The notes beneath the pieces were generated by a model, which made no database searches, had not been told where the DNA came from, and saw only the letters and a list, made by a program, of their open reading frames with translations. From the NCBI GenBank assembly GCA_022822135.1, contig JAJECH010000025.1, forward strand, positions 216,854-280,853: a stretch of 64,000 nucleotides of DNA. The letters run 5' to 3'. A program made the translations under genes and the position numbers. This DNA comes from Pseudomonadales bacterium (GTDB lineage Bacteria; Pseudomonadota; Gammaproteobacteria; Pseudomonadales; Azotimanducaceae). Shown piece by piece: positions 26,633 through 34,606 of this stretch (position 1 is its first letter; each line of letters opens with the position of its first letter).

Positions 26633-27447
26633 GTGCTACCTTCGCGATTGGTGACGTACAAGGGTGCTACGAACCTTTGCGCAAACTTATTGCAGCGTTA
26701 CCGTTTGAACCTGAAACGGATCGTCTTTGGTTCGTAGGTGATTTAGTAAATCGCGGCCCACAAAACCTCGAGACTCTCCAGTACGTGAGAGATCTCGGAC
26801 CGCAAGCTACTCTCGTATTGGGAAATCACGATCTTCACCTACTAGCCATCGTTTTTGGCGGTAAAACCCCACAGAATAGCGACACGTTTCAGGACGTCTT
26901 GGCCTCTGCACACTGCGAGGAACTCTCCCATTGGTTACGAACTCTGCCACTGATACACCAAGATCGGGAATGGGTCTTGGTCCATGCGGGTATTCCACAT
27001 ATCTGGACCGTGAACGATGCATGTAAGTTCGGGCGGGAAGTTGAGAGCAAGATCAGCGGACCCGAGTACGTTAGTTTTTTTGAAAACATGTACGGGAAAT
27101 ACCCCGATATTTGGGATAAGACACTGAACGGTATGGATCGCCTGCGGATCATCACGAATTACCTGACGCGCATGCGCTTTATCGATGAAGATGGACGTCT
27201 CGAGTTCGCTCACAAGACCACACTCGACACGGCGCCAGCTGGTTTTAGAGGATGGTTTGAATATGAACGTGAACGAGCAAAGACGATCGTGTTTGGTCAT
27301 TGGGCTGCGTTGGATGGCCAAGTACCTACAGATCGAGTCATTGCAACCGACACAGGCTGTGTATGGGGTCGAGGTCTGACCGCTGTTCGACTCGAAGATG
27401 GAAAGCGCTTTCACTGGCAGGACGGTGTCGTTTCATGCCAGATTTGA
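26629..27447 (+). CDS. apaH: Symmetrical bis(5'-nucleosyl)-tetraphosphatase ApaH
   Basis: ApaH hydrolyses Ap4A to two ADP. The 272 residues carry metallophosphatase motifs: FAIGDVQGCYEPLRKLI, VGDLVNRGPQNLE, LGNHDLHLLAI and VHAGIPH, with the late VFGHWAALDG. Its ATG overlaps the rsmA stop (ATGA). The order rsmA-apaH is close to the E. coli rsmA-apaG-apaH set, but apaG is missing here. Confidence 0.96.
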   Translation: MSATFAIGDVQGCYEPLRKLIAALPFEPETDRLWFVGDLVNRGPQNLETLQYVRDLGPQATLVLGNHDLHLLAIVFGGKTPQNSDTFQDVLASAHCEELSHWLRTLPLIHQDREWVLVHAGIPHIWTVNDACKFGREVESKISGPEYVSFFENMYGKYPDIWDKTLNGMDRLRIITNYLTRMRFIDEDGRLEFAHKTTLDTAPAGFRGWFEYERERAKTIVFGHWAALDGQVPTDRVIATDTGCVWGRGLTAVRLEDGKRFHWQDGVVSCQI

Positions 27448-28514
27448 GAATACCCGGCACTCGTTATCTAGTCGGTGGTGCTGTTCGCGACGAGCTACTT
27501 GGAGTAACGCCAAGAGAAAGGGATTGGGTCATCGTTGGCGCAGATCCTGAGACCATGATCGAGGCTGGATTTATCCCTGTCGGGAAGGCATACCCCGTGT
27601 TCCTGCATCCAAAGACGTTTGAGGAACACGCATTGGCACGAACTGAAACCAAGATCGGACCCGGTCACGGTGGTTTCAGTTTTAAAAACGATGCCGACGT
27701 TACCTTAGAACAAGATCTGCTGCGTCGTGACCTAACGATCAACGCGATGGCTAAATCTGCCTCGGGCGAACTGATCGATCCCTACGGCGGTCAGAACGAC
27801 TTACATGCAAAAAAACTCAAGCACGTCTCCACTGCCTTTGCAGAAGACCCATTGCGCTGTTTTCGAGTCGCTCGGTTTGCCGCCAAGTTGCCTAGGTTTG
27901 AGATAACCACCGCGACGCTGGATCTGATACGAAGTATGGGCGACCAGCTGAACGAGCTCTCTGCGGAAAGGGTTTGGAACGAATGGGTCAAGGCACTTGA
28001 AGAGATTGCACCATTTCGTTTCTACGAAGTACTGAGAAATGCCCAAATTACGGCGCCGTGGTTCAGCGAACTAGCGCTTGATGAACTGGCAGTCGGCCAC
28101 CGAGACCGCGTTCTGCCGCTGCAAGGCGCGTTCGCACTTATCGGCTGGCTTCACTCTGAACAGCAACTTAACTCTCTCTTTGATCGATTGATGGCACCAA
28201 AGAAAGCGAAATCCCTCGCACTGGAGATTTGCCGTTCTGGTCGACTGTTTGAGCAATTCGATCAATTAGACGATGAGCGCGCCATCGATTTGCTGGATCA
28301 AGCAGGTGCGTTTCACGGCGATGCTCGATTCGAAACGTTTCTAACCGCCCTGAGCAATGTGGTTGACGTCGATAAGAAACAGTTTCTGAAGCTTCAGAAA
28401 TCGCTTCGAAGAGTCACCACGACTGGCGAGCAAGGTCCGAAATACGGTCAATCCCTTCGACATAATCGAATCAAGCAGCTCAATGCAATTCGTGGTGGTG
28501 AAGGAACGTTATAG
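27435..28514 (+). CDS. cca: CCA-adding tRNA nucleotidyltransferase Cca (no HD domain)
   Basis: Cca adds or repairs the 3' CCA end of tRNA. I place the start at the ATG at 27435, overlapping the end of apaH by 13 bases, because it gives RYLVGGAVRDELLG near the N-terminus. Class II features include PRERDWVIVGA (the first acidic residue of the E. coli DxD is Glu here), FLHPKTFEEHALARTE, RRDLTINAMA and EDPLRCFRVARFAA. At 359 residues it lacks the C-terminal HD phosphohydrolase domain of the 412-residue E. coli protein, so only the nucleotidyltransferase activity is expected. Confidence 0.94.
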   Translation: MPDLRIPGTRYLVGGAVRDELLGVTPRERDWVIVGADPETMIEAGFIPVGKAYPVFLHPKTFEEHALARTETKIGPGHGGFSFKNDADVTLEQDLLRRDLTINAMAKSASGELIDPYGGQNDLHAKKLKHVSTAFAEDPLRCFRVARFAAKLPRFEITTATLDLIRSMGDQLNELSAERVWNEWVKALEEIAPFRFYEVLRNAQITAPWFSELALDELAVGHRDRVLPLQGAFALIGWLHSEQQLNSLFDRLMAPKKAKSLALEICRSGRLFEQFDQLDDERAIDLLDQAGAFHGDARFETFLTALSNVVDVDKKQFLKLQKSLRRVTTTGEQGPKYGQSLRHNRIKQLNAIRGGEGTL

Positions 28515-28564
28515 ATGGACGCCCAGGCCGCTTTGAACCGACAGACTACCGATCGTTCATAAAA

Positions 28565-29368
28565 ATGCCGTATCACTCGACCAATCAGGAAGCAGACCAC
28601 GCGGATCGGATCTTTAACGAAGACTGCGTCCTAGGTATGCAGCGTTTACCGCCAAATATCGTCGACCTAGTGATTACGGACCCGCCATTTGGTATTGATT
28701 TCAGAGCGAAGCGTCCTAACTACAACCGTGTGCCACATCGTGTGCTTGACGGATATTCAGAAGTTGCGCCAAAGGACTACTTCGAGTTCACAAAATCTTG
28801 GTTAACTGAGGTCCATCGAGTACTTAAACCATCCGGGTCGGCATTCATATTTTCTGGTTGGAACAACCTTAAGGACATGCTTAACGCGCTGAGTGACATC
28901 GGGCTTGAAACGATCAATCACATCATCTGGAAGTATCAGTTCGGTGTGGCCACAAAACGCAAATTTGTGACCTCTCATTACCACTGCCTTTTTGTCGCAA
29001 AAGATGACAAACAACGCTCATTCCACCCGGACTCGCGATTTACACAAGAAGACCGCACTGAGAACGGCAAGAGCGCACGCTATCGTGATATGGAGGATGT
29101 GTGGGTCATAAAGCGAGAATACTGGACCGGCGACATCAAGACGCCGACGAAATTGCCTCGCCAGCTTGTTGAGAAGATACTCGATTACGCGTCGAGAGAA
29201 GGAGATTTGGTATTGGATCCCTTCCTAGGCTCGGGTCAAGTACCCGTCGTAGCACAAGAAAACCATCGTCGATTTCTTGGGTACGAGATTGTGCCCGAGT
29301 ACTTCGAGTTCGCCTCCAAACGCCTTGAGACGCGAAGCTATCGCATTCCAGATCTAAGCAAAACGTAG
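28565..29368 (+). CDS. Orphan DNA methyltransferase (N6-adenine/N4-cytosine, beta-class layout)
   Basis: The 267-residue protein has the catalytic motif DPPF at 39-42 (VITDPPFGIDF) before the SAM-binding motif VLDPFLGSGQVPVVA (about 215-229), the order of beta-class amino-methyltransferases. Between them are WLTEVHRVLKPSGSAFIFSGW and KYQFGVATKR, typical of this fold. The recognition sequence cannot be read from the protein. No restriction endonuclease is adjacent; the next gene is a MNT-type nucleotidyltransferase. It may be a solitary methylase, or a remnant of a defence system in this small patch of mobile genes. Confidence 0.88.
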   Translation: MPYHSTNQEADHADRIFNEDCVLGMQRLPPNIVDLVITDPPFGIDFRAKRPNYNRVPHRVLDGYSEVAPKDYFEFTKSWLTEVHRVLKPSGSAFIFSGWNNLKDMLNALSDIGLETINHIIWKYQFGVATKRKFVTSHYHCLFVAKDDKQRSFHPDSRFTQEDRTENGKSARYRDMEDVWVIKREYWTGDIKTPTKLPRQLVEKILDYASREGDLVLDPFLGSGQVPVVAQENHRRFLGYEIVPEYFEFASKRLETRSYRIPDLSKT

Positions 29369-29535
29369 CCGCTTAACTGCACCTAGTCTGGCAGAAGGTA
29401 ACCCGACATTCCACAATGGTTTTGCGGTAAGAGTCCTGCTCCTTCAAAGCAACAGCGCTTTCAAGCCGCAATCTAAACTCGTGCTTAGGCATTCTAGAAT
29501 TGCACGTAATTACATGGCGTCCGTCAGATTAGCCA

Positions 29536-29874
29536 ATGCCTCGTACCAACTCAGCGCTGAGAATAGCAGTCCCTTACGACGAAATCAGGGTATTTTGCGA
29601 AAAGTGGGGACTTACGAAGATGGAAGTGTTCGGTTCCGCAATTCGGGATGATTTCGACCCCGAGACCAGTGACGTGGACCTGCTAATTAGCAATCCCGAG
29701 AATCCGACAGTAGGAATTTCGTTGTTTGACGAAGTACACATGTGCGACGAACTAGCAGAGATTTTTCAGCGCAAAGTAGACCTCGTATGGCGGATAGCGA
29801 TCGAATCTCACTATAACGAGCGCCGGAAGAAGTCGATTTTGGAGCGTACCGAGACTATTTATGTCTCGGCGTGA
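29536..29874 (+). CDS. mntA: MntA-type minimal nucleotidyltransferase (antitoxin of a HEPN/MNT pair)
   Basis: This 112-residue protein has the nucleotidyltransferase signature FGSAIRDDFD (GSxxR at 33-37) and the metal pair D46-V-D48 in SDVDLL. In HEPN/MNT systems, the MntA antitoxin adenylylates the HepT toxin at a tyrosine. The reading frame is intact. Its last 14 bases overlap the hepT frame, the usual arrangement. Because hepT is broken here, MntA may now be an orphan. Its neighbours (methyltransferase, IS remnant) support a mobile origin. Confidence 0.88.
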   Translation: MPRTNSALRIAVPYDEIRVFCEKWGLTKMEVFGSAIRDDFDPETSDVDLLISNPENPTVGISLFDEVHMCDELAEIFQRKVDLVWRIAIESHYNERRKKSILERTETIYVSA

Positions 29875-30205
29875 TGACGCCACCTGGGTCGCTGACATGC
29901 TTGAAATAGTCTGACGGGTTCTAGACGAAGTCAAAGCCATTTCATACGACGAGTACTTAAGGAACTCTCGATTACAGAGAGCGATCCTCTATGAACTCAC
30001 TGTTTTAGGCGAAGCGAGTGGACAGGTCTCTGATAAATTCAAGCAAAGGCATGACCATGTCCCGTGACGCGACATGAAGGAATTAAGAAACCGCGTGATT
30101 CATGTTTATTTCAGTGTTCGGCATGGGATTGTATGGAGAGTTCTAACAGTCGAATTCCCTGCACTTTTGCCTCAAATCGTCGCACTCAATGCGAATCTAG
30201 ATTGA
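29861..30205 (+). pseudogene. hepT: Degenerate hepT (HEPN/DUF86 toxin), two internal TGA codons
   Basis: Reading from the ATG at 29861 gives MSRRDDATWVADMLEIV, a stop at 29912-29914, a further 50 HepT-like residues, a second stop at 30065-30067, then RDMKELRNRVIHVYFSVRHG and a final TGA at 30203-30205. The RX4HXY toxin motif is preserved as RNRVIHVY. The second stop falls where the family usually has Trp (VPWRDM-type), one base change from TGG. Total length, 114 codons, equals the family norm, so the lesion is point mutation rather than deletion. The last codon pair coincides with the start of the IS-like end. Confidence 0.85.
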
Positions 30206-30233
30206 CATCCTCCTCTCCCGAAAGGAAGAGGAT
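30202..30233. mobile_element. IS200/IS605-like right end with hairpin
   Basis: TTGACATCCTC at 30202-30212 followed by a hairpin-forming segment (ATCCTC 30207-30212 pairing with GAGGAT 30228-30233, with imperfect pairing inside) matches the typical right end of IS1341/IS605-type elements. It abuts the tnpB remnant on the expected side. The outer boundary at 30202 lies at the end of hepT, so the element probably inserted there. No left end was recognised. Confidence 0.6.
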
Positions 30234-30378
30234 TTCTAAAGCGCTCAAGCATGGTATTGAGCCGTCGCTTGAGTCGCCTCAAGGTTTCTGCTGCTGACGA
30301 CTACGGTGGTTCACTTCACAGGCGAACCGGGCATGCCCTGCCCTTATTACGTTGATCACGCCGACTACGTGGGTATCG
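30204..30378 (-). pseudogene. 3' remnant of an IS200/IS605-family tnpB
   Basis: On the minus strand, one frame reads VVGVINVIRAGHARFACEVN, then RQQQKP, a TGA at 30279-30281, and later CLSALEILFLSGEEDVN. This strongly recalls the C-terminal end of IS1341-type TnpB proteins (INxLRAGHARxACEV ... LSAVGIPVL-type tail). Everything upstream, including the nuclease domain and zinc finger, is missing; rph begins its stop at 30379. It is a dead fragment, about 58 codons. The family TnpB is an RNA-guided nuclease whose guide RNA overlaps exactly this 3' region. Assigned by memory of the family, without a search. Confidence 0.65.
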
Positions 30379-31086
30379 TTAAGTTCGTGAATCGCACACT
30401 CTCCTTTGATAAGTCTGCAGCTCGCATATTCCTTTCGTCGCGAGATCAACCAACGCGTTTAGTTCGTCGCGACCAAACGAAGCACCTTCCGCAGTGCCTT
30501 GAATCTCAACAAAGGCGTCAGAATTCAGCATTACGACATTCATGTCTGTATCCGCGTTCGAATCTTCCACGTACTCTAAGTCGAGACATGCTACACCATC
30601 TACGATACCTACGGATATCGCACCTACGAAGCCCTCGAATGCACTGTCTCTACCAATCGCCGAGAGCGCATCAAATACTGCAACCGCCCCACCAGTAATC
30701 GCCGCCGTTCTCGTCCCGCCGTCCGCTTGGATGACATCACAATCAACATAGATCGTCGTCCCATCCAGCCGGTGCAAGTCAACACAACGTCGCAACGAAC
30801 GCCCAATCAATCGTTGAATTTCGATCGTCCGACCAGACTGTTTACCTCTAGCAGCTTCCCGATCAAACCGCTCCGTCGTGGCTCCCGGCAACATACCGTA
30901 CTCTGCCGTCAGCCATCCCTGACCCGATCCCCGTAAAAATCTAGGTACATCGTTTTCAATTGTCGCGGTACAGATCACTTTGGTCTCACCGACGCTAATT
31001 AATACTGATCCTGCCGCATTTTTCGTGAAGCTCCTTTCGATAGAAACATTACGTAATTCATCAAAATTTCGACCATTTGGACGCAT
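30379..31086 (-). CDS. rph: Ribonuclease PH
   Basis: This phosphorolytic 3'-5' exoribonuclease trims tRNA precursors. It has 235 residues, starts [17 protein letters not shown], and shows [16 protein letters not shown], the basic [20 protein letters not shown] and [19 protein letters not shown]. It is divergent from yicC-gmk, the common gammaproteobacterial arrangement. Its 3' end runs directly into the tnpB remnant, yet its own C-terminus (CELQTYQRR) looks complete. Confidence 0.96.
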   Translation of the reverse strand: MRPNGRNFDELRNVSIERSFTKNAAGSVLISVGETKVICTATIENDVPRFLRGSGQGWLTAEYGMLPGATTERFDREAARGKQSGRTIEIQRLIGRSLRRCVDLHRLDGTTIYVDCDVIQADGGTRTAAITGGAVAVFDALSAIGRDSAFEGFVGAISVGIVDGVACLDLEYVEDSNADTDMNVVMLNSDAFVEIQGTAEGASFGRDELNALVDLATKGICELQTYQRRVCDSRT

Positions 31087-31152
31087 ATGTTCTTAATCAC
31101 CTATTTATTCGTACATGGAAATCGGCATTATAGGAGCATATAAAATTTTGAG

Positions 31153-32037
31153 ATGGTTGCCAGTATGACGGCGTTTGCGCGCGCCGAGACCGACATCTGG
31201 GTCTGGGAAGTACGCAGCGTCAACCATCGTTTCCTTGATCTTAGTTTCAACTTGCCATCTGCTGCTCAAGTACTGGAACCAGATCTTCGCGCGCACGCAA
31301 AAGACGTATTGAATCGGGGTCGAATTGAAGCGTCACTTTCATGCGCATCAACAAGCTCGGAAACAAAACCTTCAATTAACGCTCAAACACTGCGTTCGCT
31401 GCTGGTCAACGCACGATTTGTTCAGAACGTGATGGCAGAATTTCAAGATTCTGAAGACGCGTCAAACGAATTGCGCGATCAACTTGACGTAATTGATGTC
31501 ATGCGATGGCCAGGAGTCATCGATGAGCAGATTGACGTATCGCCGGACATGCACAAAGAAATATGTCGATCCTTTGCGCAAGCCTTAGTCATGTTAGTCG
31601 ACAGTCGGAACGTGGAAGGAGATTCCCTATGCCGTTTGTTCCAGTCTCGACTCGCTTCAATCAAAGAAATTCTCGAAAAATTGGAGTCATTGGCTGGGTC
31701 GCAGGTTGAGTTTGTTCGCGAGAAACTAGATCAGCGTCTCAAGAAACTCGGTGCAAATGTTGAGCCGAATCGACTAGCACAAGAAGTCGCATTACTCGCT
31801 CAACGCGCTGACGTGCAGGAGGAGATCGATCGATTGCGCGTACACATATCCGAATTCGAGAGCTGTCTGGATCGTCACGAACCTCAGGGCAGACGTCTGG
31901 GTTTTCTCGTACAGGAAATGGCTCGTGAATCGAACACGCTCGCGGCGAAGCTCGCACCTCCCAACGCGGTTAATCTCACCGTTGATCTCAAGGTGCTCGT
32001 TGATCAAATGCGCGAGCAGGTTCAAAACGTAGAGTGA
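31153..32037 (+). CDS. yicC: YicC family endoribonuclease
   Basis: The 294-residue protein starts MVASMTAFARAE and contains the family pattern WEVRSVNHRFLDLSF, the later RLAQEVALLAQRADVQEEIDRL, and ends with the conserved GRRLGFLVQEMARESNTLAAK region. YicC proteins have been reported as endoribonucleases acting on RNA; the physiological role is incompletely known. A GTGA overlap couples it to gmk. Its promoter must lie in the 66-base A+T-rich gap shared with rph. Confidence 0.95.
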   Translation: MVASMTAFARAETDIWVWEVRSVNHRFLDLSFNLPSAAQVLEPDLRAHAKDVLNRGRIEASLSCASTSSETKPSINAQTLRSLLVNARFVQNVMAEFQDSEDASNELRDQLDVIDVMRWPGVIDEQIDVSPDMHKEICRSFAQALVMLVDSRNVEGDSLCRLFQSRLASIKEILEKLESLAGSQVEFVREKLDQRLKKLGANVEPNRLAQEVALLAQRADVQEEIDRLRVHISEFESCLDRHEPQGRRLGFLVQEMARESNTLAAKLAPPNAVNLTVDLKVLVDQMREQVQNVE

Positions 32038-32669
32038 CGCGCGAAATCTCGTCACACGCTAATTTATTCGTACTCTCTGGTCCGTCCGGTGTCGGCAAAA
32101 CCACCTTAGCACAAGCAGTCTTCGACAGCCACGCAGACCTTCAACGAGCGATAACCCACACATCACGTGCACCACGGAGCGGTGAAGTCGATGGACTTCA
32201 CTATCACTTTGTCAGCGAAGCGCGTTTTCTTGAAATGAAGTCAAACCAAGAATTTCTCGAAACCGTTCATATTTTTGGTAGCTATTACGGTACGAGCCAA
32301 GCAGCAGTGCAACGCAGCCTTGATCAAGACGTTGACACCATGCTCATCATCGACTTCCAAGGCGCTCAAAACGTACGTCGTCTCATGCAACGAGTAACTA
32401 GCATCTTTTTGCTACCGCCGTCAATCGCGGCGTTGCAGGAACGGCTCTTAAATCGCGCGGAAGTTAATGATGAATCGATACAGTCAAGAATTGAAAAGGC
32501 AAGATATGAGATGTCTCAATATGCGGATTACGACTTTGTGATCGTCAATGATTCCTTTGATCGGACGGTTGAACAGCTGCACGAAATAGTTGAATGTGTA
32601 AGGTCAAATCAGAAATACGTCATCGGACCAACCGAGGCGGAAATTCAGTCTATATTGTCAACAGACTGA
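32034..32669 (+). CDS. gmk: Guanylate kinase Gmk
   Basis: Gmk phosphorylates GMP to GDP. It has 211 residues with a GTG start inside the yicC stop. The P-loop is SGPSGVGKTTLAQ, the GMP-binding segment is THTSRAPRSGEVDGLHY, and the lid region is NRAEVNDESIQSRIEKAR. In E. coli gmk is followed by rpoZ-spoT; neither is here. Confidence 0.97.
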   Translation: MTREISSHANLFVLSGPSGVGKTTLAQAVFDSHADLQRAITHTSRAPRSGEVDGLHYHFVSEARFLEMKSNQEFLETVHIFGSYYGTSQAAVQRSLDQDVDTMLIIDFQGAQNVRRLMQRVTSIFLLPPSIAALQERLLNRAEVNDESIQSRIEKARYEMSQYADYDFVIVNDSFDRTVEQLHEIVECVRSNQKYVIGPTEAEIQSILSTD

Positions 32670-32744
32670 GGTGGAATCCAGTCACTTCACAACCTCGTTC
32701 GCAATAATGCAGCGTTTCTAGATTAGACCTCCAGAGGACCTCCT

Positions 32745-33989
32745 ATGTCCGACGCGCCTTTACCCATCGGCGATCCAGTTGAACTTGGCTTTGATCCAGA
32801 GCGTCTCGCTCAGATCGGTCCGGCCATGCAACATTTCGTTGACAGTAAAAGAGTTCCGAATCTGGTAACGCTACTTGCGAGGAAGGGCCAAATCGTGCAC
32901 TACGAAGCTCGCGGTGTACTCGATTTAGAACAAGGCAATCCTGTAGGCAAGGATTCGTTGTTTCGCATGTTTTCAAATACGAAACCGATCGCTGGCGTCG
33001 CGACCTTGATCCTATTTGAAAGAGGAATCCTCACCCCGGACGATCCGGTCGCGCGTTTCCTACCTGAATGGGGAGATCTTCAGGTCGTTAATCGGAATGA
33101 ATTGATGATCACCGAGCCTGCGAAGCGACCGTTGACGATTCGTCATTGTTTAACGAATACAACGGGGCTGATGAATCCTCAAGCGATGCCGAGTATCTAT
33201 CGGCAGCGACTGCGCGACGAACTAGCTTCGCTTGGTTACGAAGACGACGACGGTTTCAATTCCGACATACCTAATCGGGACCGAGTTCGAGCGATGGCCA
33301 AGCTGCCATTAGGTTTCCATCCAGGTGATAGGTTCGTGTACCACATTGGCTATCCAATCCTTTCGGCAGTGCTCGAAGAAGCGTGCGGCCAAACACTCGA
33401 CGTCTTCTTTCAAGAGAACATATTCGGGCCGCTAAAAATGGATAGCACCGATTTCTATCTTAAACCCGGCACGCAAGACCGTTTCGGTACAAACTACGTT
33501 CCCCGTGAAGTTGAAGGCGAAGTTAAGTTACACCCAGTAGAAACTGCCACCGCTAGTGAGAAGAATGGTCCGAGAAAACACTTCGGTGGTGGCGGAGATG
33601 CAGGTGGAGTCCTCTCAACCGCTGGTGATTACGCGCGTTTTGGTCAGATGCTTTTGAACGGTGGCGAACTCGACGGCGCGCGAATACTCGGTCGGAAGAC
33701 CGTAGACCTTATGGTCGGTAACCACACCGGCGACATGACAATCCCAATGACGGGTCCAGGATTCCATTGGGGCCTAGGGGTTGCAACGTACCATGGACAC
33801 GGCGCGAACCCGCTTATCCGTTCAGTAGGAACATACGGTTGGGGTGGAGCAGCGGGGACGACCTATTTCGGTGACCCACAAGAGGAACTGCTCGCGGTTT
33901 GCTTAACACAGGTCTTAAATCACGGAGCAATGCCTGGCAACAACTACCAAGAGACGTTCCAGCGCATGAGTTATCAAGCTTTGATTTGA
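32745..33989 (+). CDS. Serine hydrolase of the beta-lactamase (class C-like) family
   Basis: The 414-residue protein has the nucleophile motif S-x-x-K in FRMFSNTKPIAG (about residues 74-85) and a tyrosine motif in FVYHIGYPIL, followed by glycine-rich GGGGDAGGVLSTAGDYARFGQ. No signal peptide is seen, so it may be cytoplasmic, unlike true beta-lactamases. Family members include esterases, transesterases and D-aminopeptidases; the substrate is unknown. AGAGGA lies 6 bases before the ATG. Confidence 0.88.
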   Translation: MSDAPLPIGDPVELGFDPERLAQIGPAMQHFVDSKRVPNLVTLLARKGQIVHYEARGVLDLEQGNPVGKDSLFRMFSNTKPIAGVATLILFERGILTPDDPVARFLPEWGDLQVVNRNELMITEPAKRPLTIRHCLTNTTGLMNPQAMPSIYRQRLRDELASLGYEDDDGFNSDIPNRDRVRAMAKLPLGFHPGDRFVYHIGYPILSAVLEEACGQTLDVFFQENIFGPLKMDSTDFYLKPGTQDRFGTNYVPREVEGEVKLHPVETATASEKNGPRKHFGGGGDAGGVLSTAGDYARFGQMLLNGGELDGARILGRKTVDLMVGNHTGDMTIPMTGPGFHWGLGVATYHGHGANPLIRSVGTYGWGGAAGTTYFGDPQEELLAVCLTQVLNHGAMPGNNYQETFQRMSYQALI

Positions 33990-34018
33990 ATCGAGCTGCT
34001 TCTCGGGTGTGCAGGTTT

Positions 34019-34561
34019 CTAGTCAGGAATCCCGCGTTTTCGCAGCTCTCGCCACTCAAGCTTTAGCCAGGGCGTGTAGTCAGGAGCGTCTTCACTAATC
34101 ACCTTGTCGAGTTCATCGACGGAAACCCAGCGCCATGCCTGGATCTCCGTTGTGTTCACGTTCGGGTCGGTGCTCACCGCGCCAACAAACACTGAACAGA
34201 GCTCATGCTCACAGTACTCTGGTGACCATTCCGCATGGTATTCAAACTTGTAGACGAACTCCAGTTCGACATCAAGACCGAGCTCTTCGCCTACACGTCG
34301 CTTTGCCGCGTTGACTGGCTCTTCACCGAAAAATGGATGCGTGCAGCAACTATTCGACCAACAACCTCCCCATAACGGTTTGTCATCGTGTCGTTGCTGG
34401 AGTAAAAGTCGTTGCTTTTCGTCGAACACGAAAACAGACACCGCACGGTGCAGGATGCCGCGTCCTTCATGGCAACTTCGCTTATCGCGTAGACCAATTG
34501 CCTGATCATCGCTGTCGACGAGCACGAGCAGATCAGTCTCGCGTGAAACAATGGTTTTCAA
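34019..34561 (-). CDS. idi: Isopentenyl-diphosphate delta-isomerase, type 1
   Basis: Idi interconverts IPP and DMAPP. It is a 180-residue Nudix-fold protein. The catalytic cysteine lies in WSNSCCTHPFFGE and the catalytic glutamate in EYCEHELCSVF. RAVSVFVFDEKQRLLLQQR is the N-terminal strand pattern. It is alone, 45 bases upstream of the ATPase gene's stop on the same strand, so a shared transcript is possible but unsupported. Confidence 0.96.
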   Translation of the reverse strand: MKTIVSRETDLLVLVDSDDQAIGLRDKRSCHEGRGILHRAVSVFVFDEKQRLLLQQRHDDKPLWGGCWSNSCCTHPFFGEEPVNAAKRRVGEELGLDVELEFVYKFEYHAEWSPEYCEHELCSVFVGAVSTDPNVNTTEIQAWRWVSVDELDKVISEDAPDYTPWLKLEWRELRKRGIPD

Positions 34562-34606
34562 GTTTCTCTATGAATCCTTAAGTCAGCGGCAACCACAGCC
34601 ACTTAA

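Noticed and set aside
29861..30205. Possible recoding of TGA as an amino acid in hepT.
   Set aside because: Many intact genes here end in TGA and use TGG for tryptophan, so TGA is a normal stop. Pseudogenisation is simpler.
30306..30698. A 130-codon open frame on the + strand across the rph 3' end.
   Set aside because: It is antisense to rph and the tnpB remnant, has no recognisable protein features and no ribosome binding site.
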